A DNA stretch of 64,000 bases from Sphingomonas lutea (GTDB taxonomy: Bacteria; Pseudomonadota; Alphaproteobacteria; Sphingomonadales; Sphingomonadaceae), in the NCBI RefSeq assembly GCF_014396785.1, contig NZ_CP060718.1:2252501-2316500 (forward strand), written 5' to 3'. Shown here one piece after another: positions 34,188 to 44,028 of the stretch. Within the stretch, counting starts at the first letter, position 1, and every line of letters begins with the position of its first letter. Position numbers and translations under genes: made by a program. The notes beneath the pieces were generated by a model. It ran no database searches and was not told where the DNA came from. It was given only the letters and a program-made list of their open reading frames with translations.

Positions 34188-36356
34188 CTAGAAGGTTTTG
34201 CGCAGTTCGAGCATCAGGCTGCGGCCTGCGGGATCCGAATAGACCGGCTGAAAACGCAATGGGGTCAGGCCACGCGAATCGCGCACCTGCTGCCGCGCGT
34301 TGCCAAGGTTGACGACCGACAAGGTCAGCCGTGTCCCCGTGAGCCAGTCGGCCGACGGCACCAGCCGCGGTCCATCGACAAAGGCGCGCAGGCCGATCGT
34401 CGTCAACGGCGCGAAGCGCAGCAGATTGGTGTCGGCGGTGTCGCTCAGCAGCAAGCTGGCCGCGCTTCGATGCTGGCCGGTCAGTCGTACGCCCATCCCG
34501 CGCTCGGCATAGCCCGCGCTGACCTCCAGCTCATGACGCGGGCGGGCGCCGCCGCCCAAGGCAATGGCTGCACCGGACAGCAAATCGACCTCGCCCAGTC
34601 CGGCGCGGATCACCAGCTTGCTGTTGCGGACCCAATTGTGCGCCAGGTTGATCTGAAAGCGGCCGCCGCGGTCGCTGCTCGGCACGGGCAGTTCAAGGTT
34701 GAGGGTCGAGCGCAGCTGATCCTCGCTCTGCCGGGCAAAGGTCACCGGCCGCGAATCGACCTGCGTCAACACGCCGCCGGGAGCGCGCACGAAGCGCTCG
34801 GGGAAGGCCAGCAGCAACAGCTCGCTGCCTTGCGGGAGGATGGTGACGAGATCGCGATTGCGCGTGCTCAGATATTCGGCGGCCAGCGTCAACGGCACCT
34901 TCCGCAGCGGCCTGACCTGCAGCGCCAGGCGCCGGCTGGCGGCGCGTTGGGCGCCGAGGCCCGGACTGCCGCCCGTCACCTCGATGACGTCGACCGTCTC
35001 ACCGGTCACCGGATCGAGATAGCGCACGCCCGGCGTGGCGAGCAGCGGGGCGGCGACCAGGCTGAGCGTCGGCGGGGTGCGACCGGTCGTGACCGCACCG
35101 TCGACGCGCAACCATTCGGCGGGGCGCCATTGCAGCGACCAAGTCGAATTGGTGAGCGTGCCGACCTGGCTGACATAAGTGCGGCGAAGCTCGATGCCGG
35201 CGGTCAGGTCGCCGAGCGCGGCAAGCGGGCCGGCACCCGCGCTGGTGAGGGGGATTTGCAGCCCCGCGCTGACTTCCCGCCGCCATTGCACGAACCGCTC
35301 ACTGCTGCCCCCGAGCGAATCCCGGTCGAGGCCAGCGCGAAGACTGAGGCTGAGCGGCCCGGCGGGAAGGTCGAACAACGGCCCCGCCGCGGTTAGTTCG
35401 GCGCCCGCATTGGTCGCGATCGACGAGGTGCGCGTGGCGGAGCCTTCACGCCCGATATCCGTGCGGTTGCGGTCATGGCTGTAATTGCCGAAGACGCCCA
35501 TCAGCCATGGCCCGGCGTCGGCGTTGAGCTGCAATTCGATCGAACCGGCGCGGGTCCGGCTGCGCTGTTCGAGCGGCTCGCCGGCGGCGTCGAGGCCCAG
35601 GCCCGATCGGGTTCGCCCACTGGCCAGCCGTGCACTGATGTTGGCGTCGATGCTTCCGGCAATGGAATCGGCGGCGGACAGGCGAAGCTCGCTATTGTCC
35701 AGTTCGGGGCGGAGCGATCGGAATTCGCCCAGGCCGACCGGGGAACCGGGCGGCTGGATCGTGTCGCGGTCGCTTTCGCGCAAAGCGTCCTCGCTGCGGG
35801 TGCGGAGGGTCACGTTAATGCGCCGAGGCCGTCGAATGGTGCTGAAGCCGACCTCACCGGCGCGGCTGCCGACGCCGCCTTCGGTCGCGATCCCGAACGC
35901 CGCACGGCCAGCGGTCGTGCGAACCTGCGGCTTCAGGAGAATGTTGATGACGCGCTTGGTGCCTGCAGCGCCGAACCGCATGCCCGAGCCCTCCGGCAAC
36001 ACCTCGATCCGGGCCAGCGCTTCGGGTGGGAAGCGGTCGATGCTGCCCAGGCCGGCAACGCGGCGGCCATCGACCAGATAGACCGATTCCTCGCCGATAT
36101 TGCCGCGTTCGCGGGCGATCTCGTCGAGCACCTCGCCGACTGTCGCCGCGCCGTATGTCGCGATGTCGTCGGCGGTGACGATGCGCTCGGCGCGGATGCC
36201 GAGCAACGGGCGCTCCCCGATGACGAGGATTTCGGGGTTGGCGCTCGTGGCCTGGCCGAGCGCCGGGGCAGCGATGCCCGGCAAAGCGGCCCCGATCAGA
36301 TATGTCAGGATATGCCCGCGGGACCGTCCGCCCGCAGGTTTGCGCGATACGATCAC
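34188..36356 (-). CDS. TonB-dependent receptor-like outer membrane protein
   Basis: 722 residues. After an N-terminal signal region (HILTYLIGAALPGIAAPALG) comes a plug domain (VLDEIARERGNIGEESVYLVDGRR, then IEVLPEGSGMRFGAAGTKRVINILLKP), followed by a long beta-barrel ending in phenylalanine (LELRKTF), as outer membrane proteins do. The segment ILVIGERPL just after the signal may be a TonB box. The barrel is small and the usual Oar or siderophore signatures are absent, so the ligand is unknown. Start is a GTG with GGGAGTG upstream. A hairpin lies between it and the CHRD gene. Confidence 0.82.
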   Translation of the reverse strand: MIVSRKPAGGRSRGHILTYLIGAALPGIAAPALGQATSANPEILVIGERPLLGIRAERIVTADDIATYGAATVGEVLDEIARERGNIGEESVYLVDGRRVAGLGSIDRFPPEALARIEVLPEGSGMRFGAAGTKRVINILLKPQVRTTAGRAAFGIATEGGVGSRAGEVGFSTIRRPRRINVTLRTRSEDALRESDRDTIQPPGSPVGLGEFRSLRPELDNSELRLSAADSIAGSIDANISARLASGRTRSGLGLDAAGEPLEQRSRTRAGSIELQLNADAGPWLMGVFGNYSHDRNRTDIGREGSATRTSSIATNAGAELTAAGPLFDLPAGPLSLSLRAGLDRDSLGGSSERFVQWRREVSAGLQIPLTSAGAGPLAALGDLTAGIELRRTYVSQVGTLTNSTWSLQWRPAEWLRVDGAVTTGRTPPTLSLVAAPLLATPGVRYLDPVTGETVDVIEVTGGSPGLGAQRAASRRLALQVRPLRKVPLTLAAEYLSTRNRDLVTILPQGSELLLLAFPERFVRAPGGVLTQVDSRPVTFARQSEDQLRSTLNLELPVPSSDRGGRFQINLAHNWVRNSKLVIRAGLGEVDLLSGAAIALGGGARPRHELEVSAGYAERGMGVRLTGQHRSAASLLLSDTADTNLLRFAPLTTIGLRAFVDGPRLVPSADWLTGTRLTLSVVNLGNARQQVRDSRGLTPLRFQPVYSDPAGRSLMLELRKTF

Positions 36357-36380
36357 GGCACCACTCCCGTGGCTGCACGG

Positions 36381-36407
36381 CCCGAAGGCAGGAGCGCTGC
36401 CTTCGGG
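36381..36407. terminator. Hairpin between the CHRD and TonB-receptor genes
   Basis: CCCGAAGGCA (36381-36390) and TGCCTTCGGG (36398-36407) form a perfect 10-base-pair stem with a seven-base loop, 13 bases after the CHRD stop codon. There is no T run. It may act as a terminator or as an mRNA-stabilising stem. Confidence 0.6.
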
Positions 36408-36419
36408 ACGCTGTAAGGC

Positions 36420-36854
36420 TTAGCCGAGCTGGGCGCGCAGCGCGCCGCCCGGATATTGCGCGTTGTGAACGTTCACGTAGTAGTTTTCCGGTTCACGGAT
36501 GATTTCGAGCGCCTGCGCGCGGCTGACCGAAACGCATCCCGAGCTCGACCCGCTGGTCGGCGCGGTCAGGCCGACGACGACCGGTCCTGCGGATCCTGCC
36601 GGCGCCTCGTGGATATGGGCCGCGGTCGCCGGCTGAATATCGCGGACGGCCAGCGTATAGCACAGCTGGCCCTGGCCCGGATTGATCCGCACCGTCGCGG
36701 TGCCGGTGCCGTCCGGGTCGCCCTGGACGGGAACTTCGACTTCGCCTTCGAGCATTACTCGAAATCTTTTTCCGCTGTCGTCCTGGGCATTGGCGGCTGC
36801 CGTGCCGAGAACGGCGGCGGCTGCAAGAACTGCTGGAATTACGATCCGGCGCAT
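36420..36854 (-). CDS. Secreted CHRD-domain protein
   Basis: 144 residues. A Sec signal peptide ([23 protein letters not shown]) leads a single CHRD domain: [19 protein letters not shown] at its start, [19 protein letters not shown] in the middle and [19 protein letters not shown] at the end, the characteristic His-containing strands of the family. CHRD proteins are extracytoplasmic and of mostly unknown role. AAGGAG lies about 8 bases upstream of ATG 36854. It is divergent from sdhB. Confidence 0.87.
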   Translation of the reverse strand: MRRIVIPAVLAAAAVLGTAAANAQDDSGKRFRVMLEGEVEVPVQGDPDGTGTATVRINPGQGQLCYTLAVRDIQPATAAHIHEAPAGSAGPVVVGLTAPTSGSSSGCVSVSRAQALEIIREPENYYVNVHNAQYPGGALRAQLG

Positions 36855-37013
36855 GGGCGTGTCTCCTTGATGATTACGTCCCCCGGAGCAGATACGAGGA
36901 CAAACGCCCAGCGGATGCAGTCGTTGCGCGGTCGCGGCGGCGCCACAAATCAACAGGCGCTTTCAAAATGGATGCCGGCCATGCTAGCGGCCTGCCGAGC
37001 AAGGAGTATGCGC

Positions 37014-37790
37014 TTGGCAGAGTTCAGGCTTCCCAAGAACAGCAGGATCAGCCGCGGTCGCGATCACAAGGCGGGCGACGGCAAGCGCCTGAAGACGTTC
37101 AAAATCTATCGCTACGATCCGGACAGCGGGGCGAACCCGCGGTGGGACCGCTATACGATCGACCTCGACACGTGCGGCCCGATGGTCCTCGACGCGCTGA
37201 TCAAGATCAAGAATGAGGTCGATCCGACGCTGACCTTCCGCCGTTCGTGCCGTGAGGGGATTTGCGGGTCGTGTTCGATGAACATGGCGGGCCGCAACGG
37301 CCTTGCCTGCACGACGGCGATCGACGACGTGAAGGGCGAGGTGCAGATCACGCCGCTGCCGCACATGGAGGTAGTCAAGGACCTCGTCCCCGACCTCACC
37401 CACGCCTATGCGCAATATGCGATGATCCAGCCGTGGCTGAAAACCACGAGCGCCCCGCCGTCGCGCGAGCGGCTGCAGTCGCCGGCCGACCGCGAAAAGC
37501 TCGACGGTTTGTACGAATGCATCCTGTGCTTCTGCTGCACGACCAGCTGCCCGAGCTACTGGTGGAACAGCGACCGCTTCCTCGGCCCCGCGATCCTGCT
37601 GCAGGCTTATCGCTGGCTCGCCGACAGCCGCGACGAAGCCACCGGCGAGCGGCTCGACCAGCTCGAGGATCCGTTCCGGCTCTATCGCTGCCACACGATC
37701 ATGAACTGCGCCAACGTCTGTCCCAAGGGCCTCAACCCGGCCAAGGCGATTGCCGAGACCAAGAAGCTCATCGCCGAGCGCGTCGGCTGA
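37014..37790 (+). CDS. sdhB: Succinate dehydrogenase iron-sulfur subunit
   Basis: 258 residues. The [2Fe-2S] ligands are in [10 protein letters not shown] with a later Cys, and the [4Fe-4S] and [3Fe-4S] ligands in [17 protein letters not shown] and [14 protein letters not shown]. It passes electrons from the flavoprotein SdhA to quinone. The start is most likely the TTG at 37014: AAGGAG (37001-37006) lies 7 bases before it and the protein then begins [10 protein letters not shown], as in sphingomonads; the ATG at 37008 would be only one base from that site. sdhC, sdhD and sdhA are not adjacent, so sdhB is detached from the rest of its complex. Confidence 0.96.
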   Translation: MAEFRLPKNSRISRGRDHKAGDGKRLKTFKIYRYDPDSGANPRWDRYTIDLDTCGPMVLDALIKIKNEVDPTLTFRRSCREGICGSCSMNMAGRNGLACTTAIDDVKGEVQITPLPHMEVVKDLVPDLTHAYAQYAMIQPWLKTTSAPPSRERLQSPADREKLDGLYECILCFCCTTSCPSYWWNSDRFLGPAILLQAYRWLADSRDEATGERLDQLEDPFRLYRCHTIMNCANVCPKGLNPAKAIAETKKLIAERVG

Positions 37791-37803
37791 GGAGTCTGGC
37801 AAC

Positions 37804-38304
37804 GTGAGCGACGTTCCGATCGGCAATCCCGGATCGGCCGACCAGGACGGCGTTCCGCGCGGCGCATCGCCCGATCCCGACCATCCCGGCTGGTACAGCT
37901 GGGGCGAATTCCCGCGCGGCAGCTTCGCCGCCGCCACGGGCAAGTTGCTGTTCAAGCCCGACGGGCCGGGCCGCGGCATCGCGCGCATGTTCCCGACCGA
38001 AAGCCACATGAACATGGGCGGGTCGCTCCACGGCGGATCGGTGATGAGCTTTATCGACATGAGCATGTTCGCCGGCGGCCTGTGCGCCGGGATGGCACCG
38101 GGGCATTTCGTGACGCTCGACCTCACCACGCATTTCCTTGCGCGCGGCAAGCCGGGGTCGCCGCTCGACGCCCATGTCGAGCTGGTGCGTGAGACTCGCG
38201 GGCACGCCTTCCTGCAAGGCGTGGTCAAGCAGAACGGCGAGAATTGCTACAGCTTCAGCGGCACGCTTCGGCGAGTCAGCACACCCAACCGCCCGGCGGC
38301 ATGA
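37804..38304 (+). CDS. PaaI-family hotdog thioesterase
   Basis: 166 residues with the hotdog-fold acyl-CoA thioesterase motif MGGSLHGGSVMSFIDMSMF and the strand pattern FVTLDLTTHFLARGKPGSPLDAHVELVR. These enzymes hydrolyse CoA thioesters; the substrate is unknown. GTG start at 37804, with GAGGAG about 9 bases upstream at the end of sdhB. Its stop overlaps the zapE start as ATGA (38301-38304), so sdhB, this gene and zapE form one operon. Confidence 0.88.
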   Translation: MSDVPIGNPGSADQDGVPRGASPDPDHPGWYSWGEFPRGSFAAATGKLLFKPDGPGRGIARMFPTESHMNMGGSLHGGSVMSFIDMSMFAGGLCAGMAPGHFVTLDLTTHFLARGKPGSPLDAHVELVRETRGHAFLQGVVKQNGENCYSFSGTLRRVSTPNRPAA

Positions 38305-39404
38305 CCGGCCGCGTCGGCGCCGCCTACCGGCGCCTGATCGCCGACCAGGAATTGAAGCCCGACGCCGCCCAGGAGCGCGCGGTGGCCGCGCTCGATCAAT
38401 TGGCGAACGGTGCACGTGAGCACGGGCTGCTGGCGCGATTGTTCGGCAGTCGCGCTGAGGGACCCGCCGGCGTATATCTGTGGGGCGGGGTCGGGCGCGG
38501 CAAATCCATGCTGATGGACTTGGCGTTCGACGAGGAGGCCATCGCGCCCAAGCGCCGAGTCCATTTCCACGCCTTCATGCTGGAGACGCACGCGCGGTTG
38601 CGCGAGGCCCGCAAAGAAGAGGACGGCGACCCGATCGAGCCTGTGGCCGAGCAGATCGCACAGGAAGCGCGGCTGCTCGCCTTCGACGAAATGCAGGTCA
38701 CCAATCCCGCCGATGCAATGATCCTGTCGCGCCTGTTCGCGCGCCTGATCGACCTTGGGGTGAGGATCGTTACGACCAGTAACCGCCCCCCGCGCGATCT
38801 GTACAAGGACGGGCTCAATCGGGAGCTGTTCCTGCCCTTCATCGACCTCATCGAGCAGCGTATGCTGGTGGTCGAAGTGAATGGCCCGACCGATTACCGG
38901 CTTGAACGACTGTCGGGCGTCGACGTGTGGCATGTCCCCAATGGCCCCGAGGCGACGGCCGCTTTGTCCCGCGCCTTCTTTCAACTGACCGATTACCCGG
39001 TCGAGGACCGCGCCAAGGTGCCGTCAGAGGAGCTCGATGTTGGTGGGGGGCGGACGCTGCACGTGCCCAAGAGCTTGAAAGGAGTCGCGGTCTTTTCGTT
39101 CAAGCGGCTGTGCGGAGAAGCGCGCGGGGCCGCCGATTATCTGGCCATCGCGCAGCGGTTCCATACGGTGATCATCGTCGGCATTCCGATCATGGGCCGT
39201 GAAATGCGCAACGAGGCGGCGCGCTTCGTCACGCTGATCGACGCCTTCTACGAGCATAAGGTGAAGCTGCTTGCCGCCGCCGACGCCGAACCGGCGGGGA
39301 TTTACCCGGCGGGGGACGGCAGCTTCGAATTCGCCCGCACCGTCAGCCGCCTCGAGGAAATGCGCAGCGCCGACTACCTTGCCGAGGGGCATGGCGCCGC
39401 TTAG
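38301..39404 (+). CDS. zapE: Cell division ATPase ZapE (AFG1-like)
   Basis: 367 residues of the AFG1/ZapE AAA-type ATPase family. Walker A lies in GVYLWGGVGRGKSMLMDL, Walker B in LLAFDEMQV, and TTSNRPPRDLY follows as the sensor region. In E. coli ZapE associates with FtsZ and modulates the constricting ring; mitochondrial AFG1 handles respiratory-complex subunits, which fits a location next to sdhB. ATG 38301 overlaps the thioesterase stop. The following M20 peptidase starts 28 bases later. Confidence 0.94.
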   Translation: MTGRVGAAYRRLIADQELKPDAAQERAVAALDQLANGAREHGLLARLFGSRAEGPAGVYLWGGVGRGKSMLMDLAFDEEAIAPKRRVHFHAFMLETHARLREARKEEDGDPIEPVAEQIAQEARLLAFDEMQVTNPADAMILSRLFARLIDLGVRIVTTSNRPPRDLYKDGLNRELFLPFIDLIEQRMLVVEVNGPTDYRLERLSGVDVWHVPNGPEATAALSRAFFQLTDYPVEDRAKVPSEELDVGGGRTLHVPKSLKGVAVFSFKRLCGEARGAADYLAIAQRFHTVIIVGIPIMGREMRNEAARFVTLIDAFYEHKVKLLAAADAEPAGIYPAGDGSFEFARTVSRLEEMRSADYLAEGHGAA

Positions 39405-39432
39405 GCTCCCCTTACAAATGGGGGGAAAATCC

Positions 39433-40812
39433 ATGCGTCCGATGTTTGCCGCGGCTCTGCTTGCACTTCCCGCTATCGCACACGCGCAGGCGCCCGACCC
39501 CGCGAAGCGCGCCGCCGAGCGCGCCTTGTTCGAGAAGATCGTCGAGATCCCAACGGTGGCCGGGCGGCCCGCCGAGTTCAAACGGCTGACCACCGTGCTG
39601 ACCGCCGAATTCCGCAAGGCGGGCATGATGACAACGGTCAAGGATCATGACAATACGCAGACGCTGATCGCGCGCTGGCCCGCGGCGCGGCCGAGCGGCA
39701 AGAAGCCCATCCTGCTGATGGCGCACATGGATGTCGTCGAAGCGAAGCCGAGCGACTGGAAGAACCCGCCGTTCGAATTTCGCGAGGAGGGCGGTTTCTA
39801 CCTGGGCCGGGGCACGTCGGACAATAAGAGCCAGCTCACCGGCATCATCCTCGCGCTGCAGGAACTGAAGCGCCAGGGGTTCCAGCCGACGCGCGACATG
39901 GTCGTCCTGTTCACGGGCGACGAGGAAACCGCAATGCATGGCGTGCGCCGCGCATCGACCGAATGGCGCAACCTGATCGACGCCGAATATGGCCTGAACT
40001 TCGATGGCGGCGGCGGATCGGTCTATCCCGACGGGCGGCCCGAAGGCTGGTACATCCAGATCGCCGAGAAGACCTACGCCGACTACAAGCTGGTCGCGAC
40101 CAATCGCGGCGGGCACAGTTCCGCGCCGCGCCCCGACAATGCGATTTACGCCCTTGCGACGGCGCTTAAGGCGATCGAGACGCATCGTTTCGAACCGATG
40201 ATCAACACCGCGACGCGAAGCATGTACGAGCAGGTCGCGATCAACGACAAAGGCCAATATGGCGAACTGGTGAAGCAGTTCGTCGCCGATCCCAAGGATC
40301 GCGAAACCGCGGACATGCTGGAGTCGCTCGACCCCGGCTACACGCGAACCCGCTGCGTCGCGACGATGCTGTCGGGCGGCCACGCCCCGAACGCATTGCC
40401 CCAGCGGGCCGAAGCCAACGTCAATTGCAGGATCTTCCCCGGCGTGAAGATCGAGACGGTGCGGCAGACGCTGCAGGCGCTATCAGGGAACGATGTCACG
40501 GTGACGGTCGATGCCGCTTCGACCACGCCCGAAACGGACGTGTCGCCGATGCGGTCGGACATCGTCGATGCCTATCGCGCCGCCGTGGCCACGCGCTTCC
40601 CCAATGCGCCGATCCTGCCCTTCCAATCGGCCGGTGCGACGGACGGCTCCTACCTGCGCGCGGTCGGAATCCCGGTCTATGGCGTCGGCGGATCCTGGGG
40701 TGTCGTCGGCCAGAAGAGCGGCGCCCACGGTCTCGACGAAAAAGTGTGGATCGAAGGCTTCCACGGCCAGGTGCCGATCACCGTGGAATTGCTCAAGCGC
40801 CTCGCAAGTTAA
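39433..40812 (+). CDS. Secreted M20-family zinc peptidase
   Basis: 459 residues. Signal peptide MRPMFAAALLALPAIAHA, then the M20 di-zinc fold: LLMAHMDVVEAKP (first metal His/Asp), GRGTSDNKSQLTGI, FTGDEETAMHG (catalytic Glu pair), and a late GAHGLDEKVWIEGF histidine. It therefore acts in the periplasm or outside, on peptides or acylated amino acids. ATG 39433 has GGGGGGAAAA upstream; a longer frame would lie inside zapE. It probably belongs to the sdhB-zapE transcript. Its stop shares four bases (TTAA) with the convergent bcp gene. Confidence 0.9.
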   Translation: MRPMFAAALLALPAIAHAQAPDPAKRAAERALFEKIVEIPTVAGRPAEFKRLTTVLTAEFRKAGMMTTVKDHDNTQTLIARWPAARPSGKKPILLMAHMDVVEAKPSDWKNPPFEFREEGGFYLGRGTSDNKSQLTGIILALQELKRQGFQPTRDMVVLFTGDEETAMHGVRRASTEWRNLIDAEYGLNFDGGGGSVYPDGRPEGWYIQIAEKTYADYKLVATNRGGHSSAPRPDNAIYALATALKAIETHRFEPMINTATRSMYEQVAINDKGQYGELVKQFVADPKDRETADMLESLDPGYTRTRCVATMLSGGHAPNALPQRAEANVNCRIFPGVKIETVRQTLQALSGNDVTVTVDAASTTPETDVSPMRSDIVDAYRAAVATRFPNAPILPFQSAGATDGSYLRAVGIPVYGVGGSWGVVGQKSGAHGLDEKVWIEGFHGQVPITVELLKRLAS

Positions 40813-41270
40813 GCGGCGGCCTTCGCCGCCTTCAACACCTCTTCGGCGTGGCCGGGGACCTTGACCTTGCGCCACGCCTTGAGGACGCGGCCGTCCGCGC
40901 CAATCAGATAGGTCGCACGCTCCATGCCCATATATTTGCGGCCGTACATCGACTTTTCGACCCAGGTGCCGAAGGCGTCGGAGATGGCGCCATCCTCGTC
41001 GGAGGCGAGCGGCACGTCGAGCTGATATTTGTCGATGAACTTTTCATGCTTCTTCATCGGGTCGCGCGACACGCCCACGACCTTGACGCCTGCCGCGCGG
41101 AAGTCGCCCGCAAGCGCGGTGAAGTCCTGCGCTTCCCGCGTGCAGCCGGACGTGTCGTCCTTGGGATAGAAATACAGCACGAACGGCTGGCCCGGCGATG
41201 CGAGATCGATCGTCGTCCCGTCGCTTGCGTTCAGTTGAATGCCCGGTGCCTTGCCGCCCTCTTCGATCAT
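40809..41270 (-). CDS. bcp: Peroxiredoxin, Bcp/PrxQ type
   Basis: 153 residues. Thioredoxin-like fold with the peroxidatic Cys43 in YPKDDTSGCTREAQDF. The resolving cysteine that many Bcp enzymes carry five residues later is a glutamine here, so this is a one-Cys form that must be recycled by another thiol. It reduces hydroperoxides in the cytoplasm. ATG 41270 overlaps the glnE stop as ATGA; the frame upstream of it shadows glnE. Coupled translation with glnE is implied, though a functional link is not obvious. Confidence 0.94.
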   Translation of the reverse strand: MIEEGGKAPGIQLNASDGTTIDLASPGQPFVLYFYPKDDTSGCTREAQDFTALAGDFRAAGVKVVGVSRDPMKKHEKFIDKYQLDVPLASDEDGAISDAFGTWVEKSMYGRKYMGMERATYLIGADGRVLKAWRKVKVPGHAEEVLKAAKAAA

Positions 41271-43957
41271 GCCTCTGCCTCGTTCCGAACCTTGGTCCAC
41301 AATTCCGCGATGCTTTGCCGGGCCGCGTCATGCTCGGCAAGGAGCTCGTCCCAGCTGGAGGCGCCGCACGCCTCCGCCACCAGCTGCCACGTGTCGGTCG
41401 TCGGCTGGACGTCGCCGGGCGCCACAAGCCGCATCATCACCAGCATTCGCGTCAGCAAACGTTGCGCATTGACAACTTTTTCCGACACTAAAGACTCGGC
41501 GGCCAGCGCCTGAAGCGCGGTGTCGAGACCCGGATCGAGCCCGACATGGCGGGTCAGCTGAAGCACGTGAACCGCGAATTCGAGGTCGACGAGGCCGCCC
41601 GGGCCAAGCTTGACGTCGAGCTTGCTCCTGGCCGGTTTGTGCCGCTCCATGTCAGCCCGCATCTGCGCCGCGTTACGCGCCGTCTGGGCCCGGTCGCGCG
41701 GCATGCGCAGGATATCGTCGATCAGCGCCGCCGCCCGCGCCTGCGCCGCGGCCGAGCCGGCGACGGGGCGCGCACGGCACAAGGCCATATGCTCCCACGT
41801 CCAGGCGGTCTGCCGCTGGTAGCGGCCGAAGGCTTCGAGCGACACGGCAAGCATGCCGTCCGATCCCTCGGGACGAAGACGGGTGTCGACCTCGTACAAG
41901 GGGCCGGCCGCGGTCGGCACGCTGAGCGCCGCCGTGACCCGGCTGGCGAGGCGGTTGAAGTAATCGTTAGGGCCAAGCGGGCGTCGCCCATCCGACACTG
42001 CGTCGGCCGGTGCGGTGTGCAGGTAAATGATATCGATATCGGACGCGTGGGTGAGTGCGCAGCCGCCGAGACGGCCGAGCCCGAGCACGACGAGCTCGCC
42101 ATCGATTCGGCCATGCGCCTCGACGAACTCGCGCGTCGCCGCCTCGCTCAGCGCCACCAGCGCGCCTTCGGCGACGCGCGAATAGCCCTGCGCGACCTCG
42201 AGCGGGTCGCGGTGGCGATCGATCAATTGGACGCCGAGGGCGAAGCGCCGTTCGTTGACCAGGCGCCGCACGCGGTCGAGCGCGACATCGTAGGGCAAGT
42301 CGGCCATCGCGCGCGACAGCAGCGCGGCAAATTCGGCGGTGGGGGGCGGCATCTCGAAGCTCGAGGCGTCGAACAGCCCCTCGAACAGCTCGGGACGCCG
42401 CGCGAGCTGGTCGGACAACGCCGGGGCGTGCGCCAGCACCTTGGCGAACAGCCGCGCCAGCTGCGGGCGCGCCTCGAGCAGGCGGAAGAAATTCACGCCG
42501 CTCGACAAATGCTCAATGATATCGCTGAGGCGGTTGAGCGCATGGCTCGGGTCGCTGCCGTTGGCGATCGCCTGGAGAAGCCCCGGCAGCATGCCTTCAA
42601 GGGCATCCTGCGCCGCCGGGGACCGCAGCGCGCGGACTTTGCCCGAGCGCCACTCGGTGACGCGCTGCGCGGCTGTAGCGGGGTCGGAAAAACCCAACGC
42701 CTGCATATCATGAAGCAGGCTTCCCCCTTCGCTCGAAAGGCGGCGGTTCCCTTGCGGGGCAAGGCCGTCGAAAATGGTGCCTACGCGATCGACCGGTCCG
42801 TCGAGCTGCGCCAGGAGTTCGCCACCGTCGGACAGGCCGTGGAGCCTTGCCACTTGGTCCAGCGCCTCTTGGCGAACCGGAAGCAGGTGCGTTTGCGCAT
42901 CGTCTATCATCTGAACGCGATGTTCGACGGTGCGGAGCAAACGGTAGGCATTGCCAAGGGCTGCTGCGTCCTCCTCCTCGAGATGACCCGCACGTACCAG
43001 CGATCCGAGGGCGTCCAGTGTGGCCGGCAAGCGTACCGAGGGGTCGCGCCCACCATGGATCATCTGCTGGATCTGGACGAAGAATTCGACCTCGCGGATT
43101 CCGCCACGGCCGCGCTTGAGGTCGAATCCGGGACCGAAGCGTGCGTTCTGCGCGAAATGGTCGCGAATCCGAGTTGAGATCAGCCGAACGTCATTGATGA
43201 CCCCGAAATCGAGCGAACGCCGCCAGACAAACGGCCGGATCGCCTCCAGGAACCTGTCGCCGAGCGCGATGTCGCCAGCACAGGCGCGGGCACGGATGAA
43301 CGCGGCACGCTCCCACGGCAGCGCGCTCGATTCATAATGCGAGATCGCGGCGTTCACCGGGAGCGCAATGGGCGTGACTTCCGCCGACGGACGCAGCCGC
43401 AGATCGACGCGCACGACATAGCCGTCGGCGGTGCGTTTCTGGAGGATTTCTATCAACCGCCGACCGTAACGGACGGCAGCCTCGCCAGGGTCTTCGCGCT
43501 CGCGGCGCGGCATACGCTCAGGGTCAAACAGAAGCAGCAGATCGACGTCGGACGAATAATTGAGTTCGCAGCTGCCGAGCTTGCCCATCGCAATGACCGC
43601 GAAGCCTTCCGGCCTGGCGTCGGGCACGCGCTCCGCAATGGCAGCGGCGACCGCCCGATCGATCGCGAGATCGGCGAATTCGGAGAGTTGGGCGGTGACA
43701 CGCTCAAGGGAATATTCCCCCGAGAGATCGCCCAGCGCGACGGAAAGCGCGAGCCCGTGACGCTGCCGACGAAGCGTGCTTTCCAGCGTGTCTGCGATGG
43801 CCGACAGCGCTAAGCTCGCCGCGGCATCGGCACCCTGCTTCACAGAGGCCGATGTGACATCCGGATACAGTCCCACGGCCTCCCGCAGGAAAGGCGAATG
43901 CGACGTGGCGCGTTCGAGCGCGGACTGTCGTGCCCCTGTGTCATTTGTATCACCCAT
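41267..43957 (-). CDS. glnE: Glutamine synthetase adenylyltransferase/deadenylase
   Basis: 896 residues. The nucleotidyltransferase halves are visible: the deadenylating N-terminal one with GKLGSCELNYSSDVDLLLLF and the adenylylating C-terminal one with LGRLGGCALTHASDIDIIYL, each with the G-x-x-x-x-D-x-D metal motif, followed by GlnD-type helical domains. It switches glutamine synthetase off by AMP attachment when nitrogen is plentiful, under PII control. It is about 50-100 residues shorter than many family members, mostly at the N terminus. It is followed by bcp in the same unit. Confidence 0.97.
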   Translation of the reverse strand: MGDTNDTGARQSALERATSHSPFLREAVGLYPDVTSASVKQGADAAASLALSAIADTLESTLRRQRHGLALSVALGDLSGEYSLERVTAQLSEFADLAIDRAVAAAIAERVPDARPEGFAVIAMGKLGSCELNYSSDVDLLLLFDPERMPRREREDPGEAAVRYGRRLIEILQKRTADGYVVRVDLRLRPSAEVTPIALPVNAAISHYESSALPWERAAFIRARACAGDIALGDRFLEAIRPFVWRRSLDFGVINDVRLISTRIRDHFAQNARFGPGFDLKRGRGGIREVEFFVQIQQMIHGGRDPSVRLPATLDALGSLVRAGHLEEEDAAALGNAYRLLRTVEHRVQMIDDAQTHLLPVRQEALDQVARLHGLSDGGELLAQLDGPVDRVGTIFDGLAPQGNRRLSSEGGSLLHDMQALGFSDPATAAQRVTEWRSGKVRALRSPAAQDALEGMLPGLLQAIANGSDPSHALNRLSDIIEHLSSGVNFFRLLEARPQLARLFAKVLAHAPALSDQLARRPELFEGLFDASSFEMPPPTAEFAALLSRAMADLPYDVALDRVRRLVNERRFALGVQLIDRHRDPLEVAQGYSRVAEGALVALSEAATREFVEAHGRIDGELVVLGLGRLGGCALTHASDIDIIYLHTAPADAVSDGRRPLGPNDYFNRLASRVTAALSVPTAAGPLYEVDTRLRPEGSDGMLAVSLEAFGRYQRQTAWTWEHMALCRARPVAGSAAAQARAAALIDDILRMPRDRAQTARNAAQMRADMERHKPARSKLDVKLGPGGLVDLEFAVHVLQLTRHVGLDPGLDTALQALAAESLVSEKVVNAQRLLTRMLVMMRLVAPGDVQPTTDTWQLVAEACGASSWDELLAEHDAARQSIAELWTKVRNEAEA

Positions 43958-44028
43958 CAGCGACGAATCATTGCCGGAAAACGGCGGGCGACGAAACTTC
44001 TGGCGGGTTTTGGTCGTTTGCCTTGGAA

